A program made the translations under genes and the position numbers. The notes beneath the pieces were generated by a model. The model was not told the DNA's origin. It did not search any database and saw nothing but the letters and a program-made list of their open reading frames with translations. A stretch of 57,147 nt of DNA from Pelosinus propionicus DSM 13327 (GTDB lineage: Bacteria; Bacillota; Negativicutes; DSM-13327), in the NCBI RefSeq assembly GCF_900114615.1, contig NZ_FOTS01000032.1:1-57147 (forward strand). Direction: 5' to 3'. The stretch's first letter is position 1; every line of letters begins with the position of its first letter. Below are positions 23,543 to 31,280 of the stretch, piece after piece.

Positions 23543-26500
23543 ATGCAACGCAAATGGAAACGGCGCTGGCAGCGCCTGACCAAAACCCTGCTGCCGCCCC
23601 TGGCCGCCGGCCTGCTGTTTTTCAGCAGCTATAACACAGCCTGGGCCAATCCCACCGGCGGCACCGTGGTCAGCGGCAGCGCCGCCATCACCGCGAGCGG
23701 CGCCACCACCACCGTCAACCAGACCAGCGACAAAGCCATTGTCAACTGGCAGAGCTTCTCCATCGGCAAAGGCGAAACAGTGAACTTCGTCCAGCCTTCG
23801 GCGTCAGCCGTGGCTCTCAACCGGGTCATCGGCGCCGACGCCTCGGCCATCTACGGCACCCTCAGCGCCAACGGCAAAGTCTTTCTCATCAATCCCAACG
23901 GCATTCTGTTCGCTCCCGGCTCCCAGGTCAGCACCGGCGGCCTGGTGGCCTCGACGCTGGACATCAAAGACAGCGACTTCTTGAGCGGCCAGTATACCTT
24001 CAGCGGCACCGGTTCCGGCAGCGTCACCAACCAGGGCACCATCACCGCCACCGGTGAAGCGGTGCTGCTCGGCCCGCAGGTCAAAAACGCAGGCGCCATT
24101 GCCGCCAAGGTTACCGCGCTGGGGGCCGGCCAGGCCGTCTCGCTCGATTTTAGCGGCGACCAGCTCGTCAACCTTACCGTCGACACCGGCGCGGCCGGCG
24201 GCAGCGCCACCAACTCCGGTACCATCACCGCCGCCGGCGGCCTGGTTGTCATGAGCGCCGGCACCAAAGACGCGCTCTTAAATACCGTCGTCAACAACAG
24301 CGGCGTGATTAGGGCGCAGACCGTCAACAACGTGAGTGGCGTTATCCGCCTGGAAGGCGGCACCGTCAATGTCGGCGGCACCCTCGACGCCTCGGCGCCG
24401 CACGGCGGCGATGGCGGTTTCATTGAAACCTCGGGGGCTAAGGTTAATATTGACGAAAACACCAAGATCACGGCGGCGGCACCCTCCGGCAAGGCCGGGA
24501 AATGGCTGCTCGACCCAACCGATATCACGGTAGACACGGCGCTGGCCGACATACTGCAAAATACCCTGAACGGCGGCACCAATGCCGGTGTGACGACAGC
24601 AAGCGGCGGCAGCGATAACGGTGACATCACGGTTACCGCTCCGGTGAGTTGGAGCACAGCCAATACCCTAACCTTGACAGCCGACCGCAACATCAGCATC
24701 AATAACGCCATCACGAGCGGTGCCGGCAACCTGCAACTGAATGCCGCCGGCACAATCAGCGCGACTTACCCGGTGAGCATCGGCGGCATCTTCATCTTGA
24801 CCGGCGGCACCTGGCGCCAGGTAGCTGCCAGCCTTCCCGCCTTCTTCGCCAAGGACTTCCGTATCACTGGCGGCACTTTTATCCGGGCCGCAAGCGGCGA
24901 TGGCACAAACGGCAATCCCTACCAAATCGCCGATGTCTACGGTCTGCAGGGCATCGGCTCGTCCGGTATGCTGGCCAACAATTACACCCTGGCTAACGAC
25001 ATCGACGCCAGCGGCACAAAATACTGGAACATAGGTGCCGGTTTTAATCCCATCGGTGATGACAGCATCAGTTTTACCGGCACCTTCGACGGCCTGACCT
25101 ACACCATCACCGACCTGACCATTAACCGACCTTCCACTAATTACGTCGGCCTGTTCGGCTGCAACAGCGGGACTATTCGCAACGTGGGGCTGGCCGGGAT
25201 AAAAGTGACTGGCGCTATGGATGTCGGTGGCCTGGTGGGCTCGAATAACAAGACGATTACCAATACCTATAGTACGGGTACGGTATCCGGTTCCAGTTTC
25301 GTCGGCGGCCTGGTGGGTTATAACAGCACCCTATGCACCATTGAAAATTCCTACAGTGCGGGTACCGTGTCCGGCAGCGCTGCCGACCAAACCGACATCG
25401 GCGGCCTGGTGGGCGGGAATTACGGCAACATCAAAAATACCTACAGTACTGCTGCGGTGTCCGGTCCCAAGTACATCGGCGGCCTGGTAGGCTATATGGG
25501 GTACGGCACGATTGAAAATTCCTACAGTACAGGCCAAGTCGCCGGTAACAGCTCCCTGGGTGGCCTGGTAGGCTATATCGACAATAGCTACGGTGGCGTC
25601 ACTATTAGCAATTCCTACTGGGACAAAAACACCTCGAAGCAATCTGGCAGCGCCGGCGGGACCGGGTTGAGCACGGCCGATATGAAAAAACTCAGCATGT
25701 TCAGTAGCTGGGATATTTCCGCCACCGGTGGTCAAACCACCGTCTGGCGCATCTATGACGGTTCCAGTTATCCGCTGCTGCGAAGCTTCCTGAAATCAGT
25801 CACCGTGATCGACTTCAGCAAGACCTATGACGGCGGACAAAGCAGCGGCACGGCCTCCGGCTACACCCTGTCCGACCCCAACGCCGCCAGCGGCGTATCC
25901 GGCAGCCTCAGCTATATGATCACCCCCCTCAAAGATGTCGGCACTTACGACCTCACCTCATCTTACTATTATTACTCCTTAAGCGGCCTCTATTCTACCC
26001 AGCAGGGCTATGATATCAGCTATAATCCCACTACGCTGACCATCAACCCGCGCGTCGTCACGCTGACCGGCAGCCGCACCTACGACGGCACTGCCGCCAT
26101 CAGCGCCGGCAGCCTGGCCGTCACCAACCTGGTTGACGGCGACAGCCTCACCTTGACCGGCAGCGGCACGCTAAGCGGCAAAAACGCCGGTTCTCAAAGC
26201 CTCAGCAATCTCGGCAGCCTGAGCCTGAATAGCACCAATTATACCCTGACCGGCACCAGCGGCACCGTCACCATCAACCCGCGCGTCGTCACGCTGACCG
26301 GCAGCCGCACCTACGACGGCACCGTTGACATCAATGCCGGCAGCCTGGCCGTCACCAACCTGGTTGACGGCGACAGCCTGAGCCTTTCCGGCAGCGGCAC
26401 GCTAAGCGGCAGAAACGCAGGCGGTCAAAGCCTCAGCAATCTCGGCAACCTGAGCCTGGATAACAGCAATTACACCCTGATCGGCGCCAGCGGCGTCGTC

Positions 26501-28018
26501 ACCATCAACCCGCGCGTCGTCACGCTGACCGGCAGCCGCACCTACGACGGCACCGCCGCCATCAGCGCCAGTAACCTATCGGTCACCAATCTGGTTGCCG
26601 GCGACAGCCTCACCCTGACCGGCAGCGGTACTGTAAGCAGTAAAAACGCGGGCAAGCAAAGCATCAGTAATCCCGGCGACCTAAGTCTGAATAACAGCAA
26701 TTATACTCTGACCGGCGCCAGCGGCACCGTCACCATCAACCCGGCCACTCTGACGCTGACGGCCGCGGCCGACAGCAAAGTCTACGACGGCACCACCGTC
26801 TCGAACGGCATCGTCACCTACAGCGGCCTGCTGGCAGGCGACACCGTAAGCGGTCTCTCCCAGAGCTTCGACAGCAAAAATGTGCTGGGCACCAATGCCA
26901 GCACGCTTAAGATCAACACCGGCTATACCCTCAATGACAGCAATAACGGCAATAACTATACCGTTACCACCCAAACCGCTGCTGGCACCATTACTCCGGC
27001 TAACCTCACCCTGACGGCCGTGGCCGACAGCAAGGTCTACGACGGCACAAATGTCTCGAACGGCATCGTCACCTACAGCGGCCTGCTGGCAGGCGACACC
27101 GTAAGCGGTCTCTCCCAGAGCTTCGACAGCAAAAATGTGCTGGGCACCAATGCCAGCACGCTTAAGATCAACACCGGCTATACCCTCAATGACAGCAATA
27201 ACGGCAATAACTATACCGTTACCACCCAAACCGCTGCTGGCACCATTACTCCGGCTAACCTCACCCTGACGGCTTCTGCTGACAGCAAAGTCTATGACGG
27301 CACTACTGTCTCGAACGGCATCGTCACCTACAACGGCTTGCTGGCAGGCGACACCGTAAGCGGCCTCACCCAAAGCTTCGACAGCAAAAATGTGCTGGGC
27401 ATCAATGCCAGCACACTTAAGGTCAACACCGATTATACTCTCAATGACGGCAACAACGGTAGCAACTATACCGTCGTCACCCAAACCGCGGCCGGCACCA
27501 TCTCCCCGGCCGCCCTCACCGTCACCGCCAACAATGCCAGCCGCTATGCCGGCCAGGTCAACCCGGCCTTTGCCGCCGCCTATACCGGGCTGGCAACCGG
27601 TGAAACGCCGGCCGCGCTGTCCGGCTCCCTGACCTTCGGTACGGCGGCGACACAAGCTTCACCACCAGGGACTTACGCCATTACGCTAACCGGCTCACTG
27701 TCCTCGCCTAACTATCAGATTACTTATCTAAACGGCGCCCTGACCATCACCGGTCGTCCGGCCGACCCGGCCTATGACGGCGCCGTCAGCCACGCCGAAC
27801 GGCTCACCACAACTGTTTCCGGCTTCAACGGCAAAACCGGTTCCCTGCCCGCCTACGGCGGACCGCTCAGCGGCTACCTGGCCGGCGGCTCCGGCTCCTA
27901 TGCGCCGCTGACCATCGTCGGCAGCGGCATCAACACCGCCAGCTATCCGTCTCTGGCCGTTCCGGTTACAGTCAGTCCCGACATTGCCAATCCCCCAACA
28001 GGAGGTGAAACCCCATGA
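23543..28018 (+). CDS. TpsA adhesin 2 (filamentous haemagglutinin-like)
   Basis: A 1,491-aa exoprotein whose first 290 or so residues are almost the same as TpsA1 (identical MQRKWKRRWQRLTKTLLPPL start, same TPS motifs), so it should use the same TpsB. Then beta-helix, GLUG-like repeats (NSYSAGTVSGSA, NTYSTAAVSG), three 77-aa repeats (INPRVVTLTGSRTYDGT) and three 85-aa MBG-type repeats (SKVYDGTTVSNGIVTYSGLL), and the conserved tail ITGRPADPAYDGAV. I chose the ATG at 23543 because SD AAAGGAGG precedes it by nine bases and it aligns with TpsA1; an upstream ATG at 23507 overlaps the previous stop. Its own stop overlaps the next start (ATGA). Confidence 0.92.
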   Translation: MQRKWKRRWQRLTKTLLPPLAAGLLFFSSYNTAWANPTGGTVVSGSAAITASGATTTVNQTSDKAIVNWQSFSIGKGETVNFVQPSASAVALNRVIGADASAIYGTLSANGKVFLINPNGILFAPGSQVSTGGLVASTLDIKDSDFLSGQYTFSGTGSGSVTNQGTITATGEAVLLGPQVKNAGAIAAKVTALGAGQAVSLDFSGDQLVNLTVDTGAAGGSATNSGTITAAGGLVVMSAGTKDALLNTVVNNSGVIRAQTVNNVSGVIRLEGGTVNVGGTLDASAPHGGDGGFIETSGAKVNIDENTKITAAAPSGKAGKWLLDPTDITVDTALADILQNTLNGGTNAGVTTASGGSDNGDITVTAPVSWSTANTLTLTADRNISINNAITSGAGNLQLNAAGTISATYPVSIGGIFILTGGTWRQVAASLPAFFAKDFRITGGTFIRAASGDGTNGNPYQIADVYGLQGIGSSGMLANNYTLANDIDASGTKYWNIGAGFNPIGDDSISFTGTFDGLTYTITDLTINRPSTNYVGLFGCNSGTIRNVGLAGIKVTGAMDVGGLVGSNNKTITNTYSTGTVSGSSFVGGLVGYNSTLCTIENSYSAGTVSGSAADQTDIGGLVGGNYGNIKNTYSTAAVSGPKYIGGLVGYMGYGTIENSYSTGQVAGNSSLGGLVGYIDNSYGGVTISNSYWDKNTSKQSGSAGGTGLSTADMKKLSMFSSWDISATGGQTTVWRIYDGSSYPLLRSFLKSVTVIDFSKTYDGGQSSGTASGYTLSDPNAASGVSGSLSYMITPLKDVGTYDLTSSYYYYSLSGLYSTQQGYDISYNPTTLTINPRVVTLTGSRTYDGTAAISAGSLAVTNLVDGDSLTLTGSGTLSGKNAGSQSLSNLGSLSLNSTNYTLTGTSGTVTINPRVVTLTGSRTYDGTVDINAGSLAVTNLVDGDSLSLSGSGTLSGRNAGGQSLSNLGNLSLDNSNYTLIGASGVVTINPRVVTLTGSRTYDGTAAISASNLSVTNLVAGDSLTLTGSGTVSSKNAGKQSISNPGDLSLNNSNYTLTGASGTVTINPATLTLTAAADSKVYDGTTVSNGIVTYSGLLAGDTVSGLSQSFDSKNVLGTNASTLKINTGYTLNDSNNGNNYTVTTQTAAGTITPANLTLTAVADSKVYDGTNVSNGIVTYSGLLAGDTVSGLSQSFDSKNVLGTNASTLKINTGYTLNDSNNGNNYTVTTQTAAGTITPANLTLTASADSKVYDGTTVSNGIVTYNGLLAGDTVSGLTQSFDSKNVLGINASTLKVNTDYTLNDGNNGSNYTVVTQTAAGTISPAALTVTANNASRYAGQVNPAFAAAYTGLATGETPAALSGSLTFGTAATQASPPGTYAITLTGSLSSPNYQITYLNGALTITGRPADPAYDGAVSHAERLTTTVSGFNGKTGSLPAYGGPLSGYLAGGSGSYAPLTIVGSGINTASYPSLAVPVTVSPDIANPPTGGETP
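26042..26734 (+). repeat. Three 231-bp tandem repeats in tpsA2
   Basis: Units begin at 26042, 26273 and 26504, each starting with ATCAACCCGCGCGTCGTCAC. Exactly in frame (77 aa each), moderately diverged. Confidence 0.85.
26746..27510 (+). repeat. Three 255-bp tandem repeats in tpsA2
   Basis: Period of 255 bases seen from TCGAACGGCATCGTCACCTA at 26801, 27056 and 27311. The first two units are essentially identical over roughly 200 bases, the third diverged. Each encodes an 85-aa MBG-like module. Confidence 0.88.
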
Positions 28019-28281
28019 ACCGTGAAATCTTCGCCGACGGCGTCAGCGCCGTCCACGTCACGGGCAACCTGGTCCGCATCGACCTCATGACCGTGCAGCC
28101 GCAGCTCAAAAGCGATAACGGCCAGCCGGTGGTCGAAGTCAGCCAGCGTGTTATTCTGCCGCTCGACGGCTTCGTCCAGGCGCTGGCCATTCAGCAGGAT
28201 ATCGTCCGGCAGCTCACAGCCGCCGGCGTACTAAAACAAACGGACGCTGCCACAGCGGCAGCGGTACAACAAGGAGACTGA
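28015..28281 (+). CDS. Conserved-looking 88-aa protein, coupled to tpsA2
   Basis: Starts inside the stop region of TpsA2 (ATGA overlap) with SD GGAGG in the end of that gene, so it is translationally coupled. Sequence MNREIFADGVSAVHVTGNLV, then a polar strand region and VSQRVILPLDGFVQALAIQQ with a C-terminal helix. No signal peptide, so it should stay in the cytoplasm. The layout is loosely like DUF3467-type small proteins, but I do not claim membership. Tight coupling to the adhesin and OmpH genes suggests a role in the two-partner secretion pathway. Confidence 0.8.
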   Translation: MNREIFADGVSAVHVTGNLVRIDLMTVQPQLKSDNGQPVVEVSQRVILPLDGFVQALAIQQDIVRQLTAAGVLKQTDAATAAAVQQGD

Positions 28282-28286
28282 TCAAC

Positions 28287-28727
28287 ATGCAACCATCCCG
28301 GAACAAGCGAATAGTCCCGGTTCTCCTGGCCCTGTGCCTCCTGCTGGGCGCCTGGGGCACGGCGCAGGCCGCCCCGGCCGCCGGACCGGTAGGCTATCTG
28401 GACTTTATCGCCCTCATCAACCAGCACCCCGACACGGCGGCCGCCAATGCCGCGCTGAAGGCCGAGCAGGAAGCAGCCAAGCAGGAATTTGACAGCAAAG
28501 CGGCCGGCTTAAACGAGGTCGACAGGCAGAACCTTGCCCGCCAGCTTGACCTGCGCGTGGAGCAAAAGCGCCAGGAGCTGCTGCGGCCGATTGCCGCCAA
28601 GGTTACGGCGGCTGCCAATGAAGTGGCCAAAGCCAAAGGACTGTCCATTGTCATCGGCAAACAGGATGTCGTCTGCGGCGGCGTGGACATCACCGCCGAC
28701 GTGCTGAAAATCATAACCGTCAAATAA
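28287..28727 (+). CDS. OmpH/Skp-family periplasmic chaperone (TPS locus)
   Basis: A 146-aa protein with signal peptide (ends GTAQAA, about residue 30), VGYLDFIALINQHPDTAAANA, a charged coiled coil (EQEAAKQEFDSKAAGLNEVD onward) and the C-terminal CGGVDITADVLKIITVK block shared with the OmpH-like protein at 11889-12353. It lies five bases after the 88-aa gene and closes the two-partner secretion operon. Expected role: chaperoning the TpsA polypeptides or the TpsB barrel in the periplasm. SD CAAGGAGA precedes the ATG. Confidence 0.87.
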   Translation: MQPSRNKRIVPVLLALCLLLGAWGTAQAAPAAGPVGYLDFIALINQHPDTAAANAALKAEQEAAKQEFDSKAAGLNEVDRQNLARQLDLRVEQKRQELLRPIAAKVTAAANEVAKAKGLSIVIGKQDVVCGGVDITADVLKIITVK

Positions 28728-28805
28728 AAAAACTGCGCGGCAGGGAGTTTCCCCTGCTGCTTCCGGAAAGCGGGCCCCTACGCACGGCTTTGTCGGCACG
28801 CAACG

Positions 28806-28843
28806 CGAAGGGCCGGCCGGGAATATTCCCGACCGGCCCTTCG
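28806..28843. terminator. Convergent-gene inverted repeat
   Basis: Near-perfect palindrome CGAAGGGCCGG-C-CGGGAAT / ATTCCCG-A-CCGGCCCTTCG between the plus-strand OmpH gene and the minus-strand 58-aa gene. Very stable stem but no T-tract on either side; probably a shared transcription barrier. Confidence 0.5.
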
Positions 28844-28861
28844 TACACCCAGACGTACGGC

Positions 28862-29038
28862 TTATTCCGGCTGCCTGTCGAGGCCGGCTGCCGGACAACC
28901 CGCCTTTGCGAGGTCTGCAGCCGTCGCCGCTTCCTCAGTTGTCTCGCGCACCAGCGCGCCGTCTATCGCATCTTCCGTCGTCGCCTCAATCCGCTCCCGA
29001 TCGGCCGGCGGCGGGCCATACACAGTCTTTAGCATCAT
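28862..29038 (-). CDS. Small acidic Ala-rich protein, 58 aa, after yvrJ
   Basis: Begins MMLKTVYGPPPADRERIEAT and continues as an acidic Ala-rich helix (TTEEAATAADLAKAG). Its ATG overlaps the stop of the YvrJ-family gene (ATGA), and GGAGGT sits nine bases ahead, so it is translationally coupled. No family recognised. Although short, the coupling and SD make it credible. Last gene of the DUF1659-DUF2922-YvrJ operon. Confidence 0.6.
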   Translation of the reverse strand: MMLKTVYGPPPADRERIEATTEDAIDGALVRETTEEAATAADLAKAGCPAAGLDRQPE

Positions 29039-29190
29039 TTCTTAGTGACCTCCATCCTCTCGACGCAACTGCACATCTGATTGATGGCGCTGGTCAGCTC
29101 GGTCAGGCGCTTTTCCAGCCTGACCAACAGATAGAAGGCTACTGCCATGGGAAAACCGTAAGTCGCCGTCAGGCGGGCCAACTCTTCCAT
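29035..29190 (-). CDS. YvrJ-family small membrane protein, 51 aa
   Basis: MEELARLTATYGFPMAVAFY, then LLVRLEKRLTELTSAINQM: one membrane helix followed by a short amphipathic coiled segment, which is the YvrJ family pattern (PF12841). SD AAAGGAGG lies eight bases before the ATG. It is the third gene of a Firmicute cluster that commonly runs DUF1659, DUF2922, YvrJ. Function of the family is not established; the membrane-plus-coil form recalls small holin-like or haemolysin XhlA-like proteins. Confidence 0.82.
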   Translation of the reverse strand: MEELARLTATYGFPMAVAFYLLVRLEKRLTELTSAINQMCSCVERMEVTKK

Positions 29191-29212
29191 CTGCAGGGCC
29201 TCCTTTCCCGCA

Positions 29213-29437
29213 TTAGGTCAACTCGGTGATCGCCAGTTGACGAAGCTGCGCTTCCTTGGCGGTCACCAAATCGCCGCTGGTGGCGGCAAACACATTCTTA
29301 GCAATAATCGTCGCCATCACTGCCTGAGCCTCGGCCAGCGTCACCCCGTCCTTGGGGTCTTTCACCACCACCGTCACCTCTTTGTTGCCCTCGGTGATAA
29401 ATACCAGCTCCAGCGTCTTGGTATTGGTATCAGCCAT
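29213..29437 (-). CDS. DUF2922-family protein, 74 aa
   Basis: MADTNTKTLELVFITEGNKE, VTVVVKDPKDGVTLAEAQAV and a C-terminal AKEAQLRQLAITELT match the DUF2922 family of 70-75 aa proteins. It normally occurs beside a DUF1659 protein, as here (45 bases upstream). No signal peptide, mostly beta strands. SD AGGGGGG upstream of the ATG. Biological role unknown. Confidence 0.88.
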   Translation of the reverse strand: MADTNTKTLELVFITEGNKEVTVVVKDPKDGVTLAEAQAVMATIIAKNVFAATSGDLVTAKEAQLRQLAITELT

Positions 29438-29482
29438 CCTGTTCCCCCCTTCCTATCATTTGTTAAAAACTTCCCCTTGCCC

Positions 29483-29704
29483 TTACTCACTCAGCAAGAT
29501 GGCGTTGTCCACCCGCGCAATCTCCGCCAGTGGATACGCCTGCAGTCCCATCAATGCCACCGCGACATCAAACAAATCCTGGTCGGTTGCCGCCGGTTTG
29601 CCGGTATAGTTCCGGGTCACATAGGCCGGACTGCCGGACGTGGTCACGCCCTTTTGCAGCTTAATGGCGATCGTGCTGGTTTGCGGTAACTTTACTACGG
29701 CCAC
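29483..29704 (-). CDS. DUF1659-family protein, 73 aa
   Basis: The mature-looking start is GTG at 29704 (MAVVKLPQTSTIAIKLQKGV), because SD AAAGGAGG lies seven bases before it; a longer ATG start at 29740 would bury that SD. Family signature: RNYTGKPAATDQDLFDVAVAL, with a final short strand. DUF1659 and DUF2922 proteins are usually co-transcribed. First gene of the operon; a structured leader and terminator lie between it and its promoter. Confidence 0.85.
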   Translation of the reverse strand: MAVVKLPQTSTIAIKLQKGVTTSGSPAYVTRNYTGKPAATDQDLFDVAVALMGLQAYPLAEIARVDNAILLSE

Positions 29705-29741
29705 TGTCTCTCGCCTCCTTTCCTTCTCGGATAATCCCACG

Positions 29742-29768
29742 CAAAAGGCACACCCCGGGAGGTGTGCC
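29742..29768 (-). terminator. Leader terminator of the DUF1659 operon
   Basis: Minus-strand stem GGCACACC / GGTGTGCC (forward 29747-29754 and 29761-29768), loop six bases, then TTTTGC. It precedes the operon's first gene by less than 40 bases and so may act as an attenuator. Confidence 0.6.
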
Positions 29769-29778
29769 TGATTTGCGC

Positions 29779-29844
29779 CTGGAACGGATTATGACAAGCG
29801 CGGCCGAAAAACCGCGCGGGTCATCTACTTTTTGCCCGTTCCAG
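29779..29844 (-). promoter_or_regulatory. Structured RNA leader of the DUF1659 operon
   Basis: Nested pairing: outer CTGGAACGG (29779-29787) with CCGTTCCAG (29836-29844), middle ATGAC / GTCAT, inner GCGCGG / CCGCGC capped by an A-rich loop. Coaxial long-range stems in the 5' leader ahead of a terminator are what a riboswitch or protein-binding attenuator looks like; I do not recognise a known class. Confidence 0.5.
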
Positions 29845-29867
29845 GAGCATTATTTCATTTTGTATTT

Positions 29868-29896
29868 ATTATATAAGCAATTCGCAATATTGTAAA
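29868..29896 (-). promoter_or_regulatory. Promoter of the DUF1659 operon
   Basis: Minus-strand -35 TTTACA (29896-29891), 17-base spacer, perfect -10 TATAAT (29873-29868) in an AT-rich island in otherwise GC-rich DNA. Confidence 0.75.
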
Positions 29897-29969
29897 GTAT
29901 TTTCTACCTGTACAGCAACGGGAATCCCACCGGCGGCATCAACAATCCTCGCCTCGCCGTTAAAAACCA

Positions 29970-30506
29970 CTACCCGGCCGCATAATCGGCCAGCCCGCCG
30001 GCCATGGCCACGGCCGCCGCCAACTGTCCGGCATAACTGGTTAAGAGCGAACGGTCCGCCTCATTGGAGATAAAGGCCACTTCCGCCAGCACCGCCGGGC
30101 AGTCCGTTTCCCTCAGTACCTGGAAATTAGCCTCTTTCACTCCCCGGTCGGCAGTATTGAGTTCGGCCACCAGCCGGGCCTGCAGGCAGACTGCCAGCCG
30201 TCGCCCCCATTCGCTGCCCGGATAATGATACACTTCCGTGCCATGGGCCGCCGGGCTGGCAGCACTGTTGGCGTGAATGCTGATAAACACATCCGCCCCG
30301 TTGACGTTGGCCAATTCAGCCCGGAAACCCAGGTCATCGGTCGCAATATCGCCCGTCCTGGTCAGTATGATTTCATGCCCCGCATCGGCCAGTTGTTCGG
30401 CCAATAGCTTGGCAATCGCCAGTACCACATCGCACTCCCGTATACCGACAGCGCAGGCGCCCGGTTCCACCGGCCCGGAATGGCCGGGGTCGATGACAAT
30501 TTTCAT
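29970..30506 (-). CDS. N-acetylmuramoyl-L-alanine amidase (Amidase_3)
   Basis: A 178-aa zinc amidase domain protein without signal peptide: MKIVIDPGHSGPVEPGACAV (first zinc His), a Glu in IRECDVV, TRTGD, SIHANSAAS (second zinc His in the usual SxHxN motif) and ETDCPAVLAEVAFISNEADR with the catalytic Glu. It cleaves the MurNAc-L-Ala bond of peptidoglycan. Lacking both signal peptide and cell-wall binding domains, it resembles phage or element-borne lysins, and it follows the YvrJ/DUF operon and precedes the mobile-element replication genes. Confidence 0.92.
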   Translation of the reverse strand: MKIVIDPGHSGPVEPGACAVGIRECDVVLAIAKLLAEQLADAGHEIILTRTGDIATDDLGFRAELANVNGADVFISIHANSAASPAAHGTEVYHYPGSEWGRRLAVCLQARLVAELNTADRGVKEANFQVLRETDCPAVLAEVAFISNEADRSLLTSYAGQLAAAVAMAGGLADYAAG

Positions 30507-30652
30507 TTTTCTTTCTCACCCCTTTATCGTATGTCCGATCGTATCCCATCTGGCGTCAGACAGAATAATCCCCACACAGGCAAGCCCGCCCGCTCCGCAT
30601 CCCTGCGGGCGGCGCTGCAGCCGCTGCCGCGTCTTCCGCCCGCCGTCCTCGG

Positions 30653-30785
30653 GCTGCTCCGCTCAGTGCCTTACAGACGGATACCGCTCTATGGCCGGTC
30701 GTCCGCTCCTTGCGGCGTTTCGCTGACGCTTAGAGCCGTATCCTGCCAGGCGGCATCCGTCTGCCTGGCAAGGGAGCAGGCCCGC
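30653..30785 (+). repeat. Dispersed non-coding repeat, copy 2
   Basis: Plus-strand counterpart of 14552-14706 (read there on the minus strand). Shared blocks include TGCTCCGC-CAGTGC, TACCGCTCTATG, GCGGCG, AGCCGTATCCTGCC and GGCAAGGGAGCAG. It lies in the roughly 570-base non-coding stretch 30507-31080, which otherwise contains only hairpins such as CTTCCCTGCCAGGGAAGG. Confidence 0.6.
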
Positions 30786-31080
30786 AGCTCTCTAACGCTC
30801 GCCGCCGACCTGCTGGGGGCGACGGCCACCCATCCCTAACCCTTCCCTGCCAGGGAAGGGAAGGCGGCCATCCGCTAATGGCCTTTATGTCCACGCCCGC
30901 CCCCCTTGGGTTCGCTCCGCCGGGCTAACGCTGCGCTGGACATAAACAAAACATTAGCGGACGTCCACCACTGCTGACGCAGACCTTCGCCCTGGCTCAG
31001 GGTTGATGGACCCACCCCTGACCCCTCCCGCGAAACGGGAGGGGAAGAGGAAACGCCGCCCAGCGGCACATTCTGCCGCT

Positions 31081-31256
31081 GCCGGTACAAGTAGTCATCA
31101 ATATAAATCATAGCCGCCAGCAGCAGCGCCTCCTCCAGGCTATATTCCCGCGTCCGGCCGCTCCTGAGCAGTTTTGCCGATAAACAACGCCGCAAACTTC
31201 GCCAGTTCCCGATGCATCCGCTCCGGCATCGCTACCGCCAACGTCTTACTTTCCAT
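31081..31256 (-). pseudogene. Small RHH-like gene with frame disruption
   Basis: The minus strand starts MESKTLAVAMPERMHRELAK with continuing FAALFIGKTAQ, which resembles a ribbon-helix-helix DNA-binding protein (strand, helix, helix). It then runs to a stop at 31140, while a neighbouring frame continues as SGRTREYSLEEALLLAAMIY and IDDYLYRQRQN, which reads like the natural second half. A one-base shift near 31165 would join them. SD GGTGTTG is weak. Possibly a decayed control gene of the element. Confidence 0.4.
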
Positions 31257-31280
31257 CACACAACACCTCTGTCTGATTGG

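Noticed and set aside
26681-27655. Minus-strand 324-aa ORF opposite tpsA2
   Set aside because: Mirror of the tandem repeats on the coding strand; its own repeat structure only reflects the adhesin repeats.
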